This document shows positions 53,695 to 59,921 of a DNA stretch of 59,921 bases, in pieces; position 1 is the stretch's first letter, and each line of letters opens with the position of its first letter. The position numbers and the translations under genes were made by a program. The stretch comes from Bacteroidales bacterium. GTDB lineage: Bacteria; Bacteroidota; Bacteroidia; Bacteroidales; PUMT01. The notes beneath the pieces were generated by a model. It was not told the DNA's origin and did no database searches. It saw nothing but the letters and a program-made list of their open reading frames with translations. Location of the stretch: the NCBI GenBank assembly GCA_007132715.1, contig SLOE01000101.1:1-59921 (forward strand), in the 5' to 3' direction.

Positions 53695-56600
53695 ATGCAG
53701 AACAAAGGAGCAGTAAAGCTGCTGGCAATTCTTTTGGCACTGGTAAGTTTTTACCAGTTGTCTTTCACGTATATCACATACAAGGTTGAGAGGGAGGCCG
53801 CAGCTTATGCGCAGGGTGATCCCGCCAGGGAAGAGGCATACCTGGATTCAATGATGAGGGAGGTTGTCTACAATTTTCTTGGAATCAGGCAATACACCTA
53901 CAGGGAAGCCAAGGAGAGAGAGATAAACCTGGGGCTGGATCTGAGGGGTGGCATGAACGTGACCCTGGAGGTATCCACCTATGAGATAATACGTGCACTG
54001 TCAAATTACAGCACAGACCCCACATTCGTCGAAGCACTCAATCTTGCCCGTGAATGGTCGAGAACAAGCACCGAAGATTTCATTACCCTGTTTGGCCGTG
54101 CATTTGAGACAGTCGACCCCAATGCCCAGCTTGCCGCAATATTCAGCACAGTTGAACTGCGCGACAGGGTAAGCTACAACTCTACCAACCAGGAGGTCCT
54201 GAGTGTCATCAGGCGAGAAGCTGAAAGGGCCATCGACAACTCATTCAACATACTTCGCAGCCGTATCGACCGTTTTGGTGTTGCACAACCGAATATCCAG
54301 AGGCTGGAGACACACGGCCGCATACTGGTTGAGCTTCCTGGTGTGAAGGAGCCCGAAAGGGTGAGGTCACTGCTCCAGGGAACAGCCAACCTTGAATTCT
54401 GGGAAACCTACGAAAACTCCGAAATTTACCCGTTTCTGTTGCAGGCAAATGAACGGATAAAGGAGGTTGAGGAGGCCAGGAGGGTGCTCTCCGGTCCGGA
54501 AGGAGATCCTGTTGAACAGGAAGACGATCTGCTTGTTCCCGACCAGGATCTCACACCTGCCGATGAACTGATATCTGACGAGGAGTCACTGCTCGACCTG
54601 CTTGATCAGGATACACTTGATCCTGACAGAGACATCTCGATGGACCAGATGCTGGTGGAATTTCCCCTTTTCAGTATCCTCAACCCGAGTACAACACCTG
54701 ACGGTCAGCTGATGCCGGGTTCGTCAATAGGCATTGCCGATTACCGCGATACCGCCAGGGTAAATAATTACCTCAACATGCCGCAGGTAAGGCAGCTCTT
54801 TCCCCGCGACGTTCGTTTCTACTGGGGTGTCAAACCGCCAAGATGGGATGCTACCGAAACATACCACGAACTGCATGCCATCAAGGTAACAAGCCGTGAC
54901 GGTCGTCCTCCGCTGGACGGAGACGTCATTACCGACGCGAGGGTTGAGTTCGGCCAGACCCAGGCAACAGCCGAAGTCACCATGGCCATGAACGCCGAGG
55001 GCGCAAGAATATGGGCCAGGCTGACAAGGGACAATATCGGCCGTGGCATAGCTATTGTACTGGATGACTATGTTTATTCAGCCCCAAGGGTTACCCAGGA
55101 AATTACCGGCGGCAGATCGCAGATTACAGGTGATTTTTCAATAACCGAAGCCCAGGACCTTGCTAATGTGCTCAGATCAGGGGCACTGCCTGCGCCTGCA
55201 AGGATCATACAGGAGGCTATAGTGGGTCCGACACTGGGCCAGGAGGCGATCAGGGCGGGCCTTAGCTCATTCATCATTGCGTTCCTGGTGGTACTGCTCT
55301 ACATGATAATCTATTACAGCCGCAAAGCGGGGATTGTTGCTGATATAGCACTGATCGTGAATGTATTCTTTATCATGGGGGTGCTGGCCTCGCTTGGCGC
55401 TACATTAACACTTCCGGGTATAGCTGGTATTGTGCTCACAATAGGCATGTCGGTAGATGCAAACGTGCTTATATTCGAAAGGATAAGAGATGAGATAAAG
55501 GCGGGGAAGGGACTGCGGCTGGCGGTATCTGATGGTTACAAGAACGCCTACTCGGCAATAATCGATGCCAACGTCACAACGCTGCTAACCGGAATTATTC
55601 TTTACATTTTCGGTACCGGTCCCATACAGGGCTTTGCCATTACCCTCATGATAGGTATCTGTACCTCGCTCTTCTCTGCCATATTCATTACCAGGCTTAT
55701 ATTCCTCTGGTTCCTTGACAGGAACAAAACACTCAGTTTTGCAACGAAACTTACGGAGAATGCCTTTAAGAATGTTCATATACAATTCATCGAAAAGCGA
55801 AAGTTCTTCTATGCCGTTTCAGGTATTATTATAATTATCGGCATCGGGTCGCTGTTTACAAGGGGGCTGAGCCAGGGCATTGACTTTACAGGCGGCAGGA
55901 CCTATATAGTCCGTTTTGAGGACAATGTCAGTACCCTCGACATACAGAACTCTCTCTTTGAAGTGTACGGCGAGGGGACGTCGGTAATCACTTTCGGAGG
56001 AGAGAACCAGGTCAGGATATCCACAAATTACCGGATAAACGAAATTGATCCCGAGGTGGACGAGGAGGTCGAGCAGTTGCTCTACCAGGGCCTTCAGCCG
56101 TTCCTGGATGAGGACGTTTCTCTGGAAAGGTTCATGAGCGACTACCGGCAAAGCTCCGAAAAGGTTGGACCGGCCGTTGCACAGGATATAAAGGTTCAGG
56201 CCGTTTACGCCATTGTCTTTGCCCTTGTGATCATGTTCCTTTATATGTTCATCCGCTTCAAGAACTGGCAGTTCGGACTTGGTGCAATAACGGCTGTAGG
56301 TCATGATGTTATGATAGTTCTCAGCATATTCAGCCTGCTGCACGGGATAATGCCATTTTCTCTGGAAATAGACCAGGCATTTATTGCAGCCATCCTGACC
56401 GTGGTAGGATATTCAATCAACGACACCGTTGTCGTGTTTGACCGTATCAGGGAATATTTCAAGCTCTATCCCAAACGGGAAAGGAGCACTGTATACAATC
56501 TCGCGCTGAACAGTACACTGAGCCGTACCTTCAGCACTTCGCTGAGTACCTTCTTCGTACTGCTTGCAATATTCCTGTTCGGGGGAGAGGTTATCCGCGG

Positions 56601-56730
56601 ATTTATTTTTGCATTGCTGATAGGTGTAATTGTCGGTACCTACTCATCACTGTTCATTGCTACTCCTGTTGTATTTGACTCTATCGGCAAGTTCAGCAAG
56701 ATGAAACAAAAGCAACAAAAATCAAAATGA
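53695..56730 (+). CDS. secDF: Protein translocase subunit SecDF (fusion)
   Basis: A 1011-residue fusion of SecD and SecF. SecD (about 1-680): first membrane helix (about 8-26), [16 protein letters not shown], the P1 ectodomain with a Bacteroidota-type acidic insertion (about 265-315, Asp/Glu-rich), then five helices including [26 protein letters not shown]. SecF (about 700-1011): [39 protein letters not shown]. Both conserved motifs with the proton-relay Asp are present. It uses the proton motive force to help SecYEG export. Its TGA overlaps the tatA ATG by four bases (ATGA). Confidence 0.96.
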   Translation: MQNKGAVKLLAILLALVSFYQLSFTYITYKVEREAAAYAQGDPAREEAYLDSMMREVVYNFLGIRQYTYREAKEREINLGLDLRGGMNVTLEVSTYEIIRALSNYSTDPTFVEALNLAREWSRTSTEDFITLFGRAFETVDPNAQLAAIFSTVELRDRVSYNSTNQEVLSVIRREAERAIDNSFNILRSRIDRFGVAQPNIQRLETHGRILVELPGVKEPERVRSLLQGTANLEFWETYENSEIYPFLLQANERIKEVEEARRVLSGPEGDPVEQEDDLLVPDQDLTPADELISDEESLLDLLDQDTLDPDRDISMDQMLVEFPLFSILNPSTTPDGQLMPGSSIGIADYRDTARVNNYLNMPQVRQLFPRDVRFYWGVKPPRWDATETYHELHAIKVTSRDGRPPLDGDVITDARVEFGQTQATAEVTMAMNAEGARIWARLTRDNIGRGIAIVLDDYVYSAPRVTQEITGGRSQITGDFSITEAQDLANVLRSGALPAPARIIQEAIVGPTLGQEAIRAGLSSFIIAFLVVLLYMIIYYSRKAGIVADIALIVNVFFIMGVLASLGATLTLPGIAGIVLTIGMSVDANVLIFERIRDEIKAGKGLRLAVSDGYKNAYSAIIDANVTTLLTGIILYIFGTGPIQGFAITLMIGICTSLFSAIFITRLIFLWFLDRNKTLSFATKLTENAFKNVHIQFIEKRKFFYAVSGIIIIIGIGSLFTRGLSQGIDFTGGRTYIVRFEDNVSTLDIQNSLFEVYGEGTSVITFGGENQVRISTNYRINEIDPEVDEEVEQLLYQGLQPFLDEDVSLERFMSDYRQSSEKVGPAVAQDIKVQAVYAIVFALVIMFLYMFIRFKNWQFGLGAITAVGHDVMIVLSIFSLLHGIMPFSLEIDQAFIAAILTVVGYSINDTVVVFDRIREYFKLYPKRERSTVYNLALNSTLSRTFSTSLSTFFVLLAIFLFGGEVIRGFIFALLIGVIVGTYSSLFIATPVVFDSIGKFSKMKQKQQKSK

Positions 56731-57572
56731 TAATGGGCACAATGCTGTTCATAAGCGGATCGGAGGTATTCATCGTACTGGTTGTGGTGCTGCTTCTGTT
56801 TGGATCCAAAAAGATACCCGAACTTGCCAAGGGGCTGGGAAAAGGTATGAGGGAGTTCAAAAGGGCCACCGAGGACATTAAACGGGAGATAAACGAAAGT
56901 ACCTCCGGCATCCGTGAAACCGCCGGTGAAATTCGCAGGGATTTTGACCAGATGAAAGACAAGCTTGAAGATGAGGCAACTGACATCCGTGAAAGTACCG
57001 AGGAGATCCGGAAAGACATCGACCAGGTCAAGGAAAAGGTAGACGGCGGATCAGACACAGAAGTAACCTCCGGAAAGGGTGATGCCGGCAAACCCGGAAG
57101 TTCAGGTACACCTTACAGCCCGTACGATCCATATGGCCTCTCCGGGGATGAAGCGGCCGGAGCTGGTGAGACCGGAGCTGGTGAGACCGGGGATAAAGCG
57201 GCTGGAGCTGGTGCGGCTGGAGCTGGTGCGACCGGAGCTGGTGCGGCCGGAGCCGGTGAGACCGGAGCTGCTGCAACCGGAGCTGGTGAGGCTGGAGCTG
57301 GTGCGGCCGTATCAGAAAAAACGGGCGCCAAAGAACCCGGAAAATCGGGATCAAAAAAATCCGCATCTGTAAAATCCGCTACAAAAGCTGCCGGAACGGT
57401 AAAAGCCGGGAAACCCCCGGAAGAAGAAACCACGCCCAGGAAAACCGGGACAAAAAAACCCGGCGCAAAAAAAGCTGAAAAATCCGGATCAGGAGAATCT
57501 CAGGCAGAAAAGAAAAAAACCGGTTCAGAGAGAGCACGGCCAGGGAAGGGGAAGGACAAAACCGGAAACTGA
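56727..57572 (+). CDS. tatA: TatA/TatE-like twin-arginine translocase subunit with long repetitive tail
   Basis: A 281-residue protein. The first about 55 residues are a normal TatA/B domain: a membrane helix ([16 protein letters not shown]), the hinge [20 protein letters not shown], then an amphipathic helix. The following about 50 residues are a charged coiled-coil-like stretch ([25 protein letters not shown]). Then comes a low-complexity segment with about ten GAGxT-like pentapeptides (residues about 142-194) and a Lys/Gly/Thr-rich basic tail to the end. Ordinary TatA is 60-100 residues. Start codon lies in the ATGA overlap with secDF, so translation is coupled. Function as a Tat pore subunit is inferred. 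Confidence 0.85.
   Translation: MIMGTMLFISGSEVFIVLVVVLLLFGSKKIPELAKGLGKGMREFKRATEDIKREINESTSGIRETAGEIRRDFDQMKDKLEDEATDIRESTEEIRKDIDQVKEKVDGGSDTEVTSGKGDAGKPGSSGTPYSPYDPYGLSGDEAAGAGETGAGETGDKAAGAGAAGAGATGAGAAGAGETGAAATGAGEAGAGAAVSEKTGAKEPGKSGSKKSASVKSATKAAGTVKAGKPPEEETTPRKTGTKKPGAKKAEKSGSGESQAEKKKTGSERARPGKGKDKTGN
57153..57308 (+). repeat. Imperfect 15-bp tandem repeats in tatA
   Basis: About ten copies of a GC-rich 15-mer (accggagctggtgag-like), encoding Gly-Ala-Gly-Glu/Ala-Thr/Ala pentapeptides. The period is a multiple of three, so slippage keeps the frame. Confidence 0.85.
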
Positions 57573-57623
57573 TGGAAGGAACAGGCAGCCTGATACTCCG
57601 GGCTGGTTATTAACCGACACCAG

Positions 57624-58556
57624 ATGGATTATTTTTACCTGATCCTTGGCTTTACCGTACTCCTTATAAGTGGTGACCTGCTTGTAAAGAGCGGCGTAGC
57701 ACTGTCAGCGCACATGCGCATCTCCACATTGGTTATCGGGGTCACCGTTGTATCAGTGGGCACATCCGCACCTGAGCTTGTTGTAAGTATCGGAGCAATC
57801 CTTAAAAACCATCCCGATATAGCCGTTGGAAATGTTGTCGGCTCAAATATTTCCAATATCGCACTTGTGCTGGGGCTCACAGCAATTATTATCTCTATCC
57901 CTGTAAATAAAAATTCAGTAAGGTTTGACTGGCCATACATGATGTTTGCCAGTATTCTCTTTACGCTGTTCGTGATAAACGGAAGGCTCTCCTTTATTGA
58001 AGGAGCTGTTTCGCTGGTACTTCTTGCAGGCTTCATTTTTTTTTCGGTCAGGCAGTCCCGTATCGACCTTGAAAAAACCGGACATGTATTCTCCAGGGCT
58101 GGTTTTTCAGTAAAGCTCTCCTTGCTTCTGCTGGTAATATCATCAGCCGGATTGTATTTCGGAGCCTCATGGCTTGTTGACGGGGCAGAATCAGTTGCAC
58201 GACGTTTTGGTGTCAGCGAACGGGTCATATCCGTTACAATAATTGCATTCGGAACCAGCGTACCCGAGCTGGCCACATCAGTTATGGCTGCTTTAAAGAA
58301 ACAACTCGATATATCAATAGGCAACATAATAGGTTCAAACATTTTCAACCTCCTGGGCATTCTGGGTATTACCAGTATGATAAAAACAATTCCTGTCAGT
58401 GCCGAAATGAGGTTCGATGTTATCTGGATGCTGGCAATATCAATGCTGCTGCTGATATTCATGCTTCCCTACGGAAGGGCAGCCCTTGGCCGGTGGAAAG
58501 GAACATGCCTGTTACTGACATACATTCTCTATATTTACATTGTCTTCAAATTTTAA
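57624..58556 (+). CDS. Calcium/sodium antiporter (YrbG/CaxA-type exchanger)
   Basis: A 310-residue membrane protein of the Ca2+:cation antiporter superfamily with two homologous five-helix halves. The alpha-repeat motifs are VSVGTSAPELVVSIGAILKNHPDIAVGNVVGSNISN (first) and IAFGTSVPELATSVMAALKKQLDISIGNIIGSNIFNL (second). Conserved Glu in each PEL motif binds Ca2+/Na+. It would extrude Ca2+ in exchange for Na+. Fits the sodium-based physiology of this window. ATG at 57624, 51 bp after tatA. Confidence 0.92.
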   Translation: MDYFYLILGFTVLLISGDLLVKSGVALSAHMRISTLVIGVTVVSVGTSAPELVVSIGAILKNHPDIAVGNVVGSNISNIALVLGLTAIIISIPVNKNSVRFDWPYMMFASILFTLFVINGRLSFIEGAVSLVLLAGFIFFSVRQSRIDLEKTGHVFSRAGFSVKLSLLLLVISSAGLYFGASWLVDGAESVARRFGVSERVISVTIIAFGTSVPELATSVMAALKKQLDISIGNIIGSNIFNLLGILGITSMIKTIPVSAEMRFDVIWMLAISMLLLIFMLPYGRAALGRWKGTCLLLTYILYIYIVFKF

Positions 58557-58593
58557 ATAAAGGCTTGAAAAGAGCCGGGATATTTCACTTCTG

Positions 58594-59259
58594 ATGATAA
58601 AAGCAGAAAAGATCACAAAAAGCTACGGAGAATTGCAGGTTTTAAAAGGCATTGACCTGAGCGTGAAGAAAGGAGAGGTCATTTCAATTGTGGGTGCCAG
58701 CGGTGCAGGAAAAACAACTTTCCTGCAGATAGCCGGGACCCTTGGTAAACCCGACAACGGAAGGGTCATCATTAACGGGACCGATTACAGGACCCTTGGA
58801 GACAAAGAGCTGGCCAGATTCAGAAATAAAAATATAGGGTTTGTATTTCAGTTCCACCATCTGCTGCCTGAGTTCACCGCTTTCGAAAATATCTGCATAC
58901 CGGCTTATATAGCCAGGCTTCCGGTTGACGTGGCAGAAGGAAAGGCCATGAAACTGATCAAATTTCTGGGTCTTGATGACCGTGCCGGTCACAAGCCTAA
59001 AGAGCTGTCAGGAGGTGAGCAGCAGAGGGTGGCCGTTGCCAGGGCACTTATTAACGATCCGGCAGTAATACTGGCAGATGAACCATCAGGTAATCTTGAT
59101 TCCAAAAATAAAAACGAGTTGCACCGGCTATTCTTTTCATTACGCGACAAATTCGGACAGACCATCGTTATTGTAACCCATGACCCTGAGCTGGCGGGGA
59201 TGGCTGACAGGTGCCTTACGATGCATGACGGGAAGATAGTGGATGAGAAAATAAGATAA
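58594..59259 (+). CDS. ABC transporter ATP-binding protein, LolD/MacB-type
   Basis: A 221-residue ATPase. Walker A GASGAGKT (34-41), Q-loop [12 protein letters not shown], signature [15 protein letters not shown] (about 138-152), Walker [14 protein letters not shown] and the H-loop in VIVTHDPEL. The [13 protein letters not shown] segment after the Q-loop is typical of LolD, which powers release of lipoproteins from the inner membrane with LolCE; MacB-type partners are also possible. No permease adjoins it here. It could serve the orphan permease at 49531, but that is speculation. ATG at 58594, 37 bp after the antiporter. Confidence 0.9.
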   Translation: MIKAEKITKSYGELQVLKGIDLSVKKGEVISIVGASGAGKTTFLQIAGTLGKPDNGRVIINGTDYRTLGDKELARFRNKNIGFVFQFHHLLPEFTAFENICIPAYIARLPVDVAEGKAMKLIKFLGLDDRAGHKPKELSGGEQQRVAVARALINDPAVILADEPSGNLDSKNKNELHRLFFSLRDKFGQTIVIVTHDPELAGMADRCLTMHDGKIVDEKIR

Positions 59260-59287
59260 CCGGCACTTTAATAAAAAATAACGGTGG

Positions 59288-59921
59288 ATGGACTGCTCTG
59301 AAAAAAGAGAGCTTAAAGAATTTCTTGAAGAGAAAGCCCGTCAGTATAACCAGGCGGATTTTATAGAGACGGACCCGGTAAGCATACCGCATTCCTTCAC
59401 ATGCGAATATGATATCGAAATCTCGGCCCTGCTCGCAGCCACAATTGCCTGGGGCCAGAGAAAGACCATAATCAGGAACGCAAGGTACATGATGGAACTC
59501 ATGGGCCACAGTCCCCATGATTTCATTATGAATTTCTCCGAAAGTGATCTTTTACCACTGATGGATTTCAGGCACAGGACTTTCAATGGTGAGGACCTTG
59601 TGTTCTTTGTCCGTGCCCTGAATAACATATACCGTAACCACGGGGGACTGAAAAAGGTCTTTGCATCACAGTATATTGAAGGAGGATCGGTATTCCATGC
59701 AATTTGCAGGTTCAGGGATATTTTCCTTTCCGTTCCCGGGCCACGGAGAACCGCAAAACACATTTCAAACCCGGAGGCCGGCTCTCCGGCAAAAAGGATC
59801 AACATGTTTCTGAGGTGGATGGTCAGAAGAGACAGTAACGGGGTAGACTTCGGGATATGGAAAGATATAGACCAGAAGGCCCTGCAGATACCACTTGATG
59901 TACACACAGGTAACGTATCCA
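59288..59921 (+). CDS. TIGR02757 / DUF2400 family protein, cut by window end
   Basis: An open frame from ATG 59288 to the last base; about 211 codons are visible without a stop. The translation has the landmarks of TIGR02757, as I know them: SIPHSFTCEYDIEISALLAA, TIAWGQRKTII, MELMGHSPHDFIM, and WMVRRDSNGVDFGIWKDID followed by IPLDVHTGNV. The family is small, cytosolic and uncharacterised, thought to be related to HhH DNA-repair glycosylases (this relation is from memory). It starts 28 bp after the LolD-type gene, as the last gene in this operon. Confidence 0.8.
   Translation, partial: MDCSEKRELKEFLEEKARQYNQADFIETDPVSIPHSFTCEYDIEISALLAATIAWGQRKTIIRNARYMMELMGHSPHDFIMNFSESDLLPLMDFRHRTFNGEDLVFFVRALNNIYRNHGGLKKVFASQYIEGGSVFHAICRFRDIFLSVPGPRRTAKHISNPEAGSPAKRINMFLRWMVRRDSNGVDFGIWKDIDQKALQIPLDVHTGNVS

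Noticed and set aside
57153-57308. A CRISPR array or minisatellite unrelated to coding
   Set aside because: The repeats are 15 bp with no unique spacers and lie in frame inside tatA, so they encode a protein repeat.
57635-58462. Long minus-strand open frame of about 275 codons opposite the Na+/Ca2+ exchanger
   Set aside because: The plus strand encodes a clear exchanger with both alpha-repeats; the reverse frame has no family signature.

Overview
This window is a 59.9 kb chromosomal stretch from a member of the Bacteroidota, most likely a Bacteroidales- or Marinilabiliales-like lineage (inference). The evidence is type IX secretion system (T9SS) genes (plug protein, PorP/SprF, a gliding-motility C-terminal domain protein), a fused SecDF, a fused E1 alpha/beta 2-oxo acid dehydrogenase, DUF5686 and DUF4783 proteins, a complete Na+-NQR operon, and several good matches to the Bacteroidota promoter (TTTG, 19-21 nt, TAnnTTTG). 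I saw no rRNA, tRNA, CRISPR array, phage or insertion sequence. It reads as core chromosome with a few accessory islands.

Layout. 1-3 kb: the tail of a potassium channel, an exported class I glutamine amidotransferase-like hydrolase, and two stand-alone LytTR DNA-binding proteins, followed by a gene-free stretch of 437 bp holding a hairpin-rich element. 3-8.7 kb: an exported beta-lactamase-fold serine hydrolase, an NhaC-type Na+/H+ antiporter and the E1 fusion. 8.8-16.4 kb: a sodium-pumping respiratory module, nqrABCDEF-apbE on the minus strand, with two small four-cysteine membrane proteins (NqrM-like) on the plus strand beyond apbE. 16.7-20.4 kb: the T9SS plug protein and a GH31 alpha-xylosidase-like pseudogene with three separate lesions. 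20.5-25.1 kb: an HD-domain protein, M16 peptidase, O-methyltransferase, a CarH-like MerR/B12-binding regulator and an ECF sigma factor with two tandem consensus promoters.

25.2-30.0 kb: DUF4783, rlmH and a 1247-residue orphan sensor histidine kinase. 30.2-40.4 kb: a surface/secretion locus made of a 1198-residue gliding-motility-type adhesin, a PorP/SprF protein, a PD40+PKD protein, an unrecognised secreted protein, and a receptor with a beta-propeller ectodomain and a cytoplasmic SpoIIE/PP2C phosphatase. This is the most promising stretch for new biology. 40.5-46.3 kb: der, era, DUF5686 and an RsuA/RluB-type pseudouridine synthase, all minus strand and probably one operon. 46.5-53.5 kb: a phosphoglucomutase/phosphoglucosamine mutase, a MacA-like adaptor, MacB-like permease and TolC set lacking its own ATPase, and malate dehydrogenase. 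53.7-59.9 kb: a tight plus-strand run of secDF, tatA with a long repetitive tail, a Na+/Ca2+ exchanger, a LolD-type ATPase and a TIGR02757 protein cut by the window end.

Functional themes: sodium bioenergetics (Nqr, NhaC, Na+/Ca2+ exchanger), envelope export (SecDF, Tat, T9SS, LolD-like ATPase, TolC) and envelope signalling (LytTR pair, giant histidine kinase, propeller-PP2C, CarH/ECF). Several genes have an upstream in-frame TTG that would lengthen them; I chose the later ATG where family alignment or a promoter box supports it, and say so in each entry.
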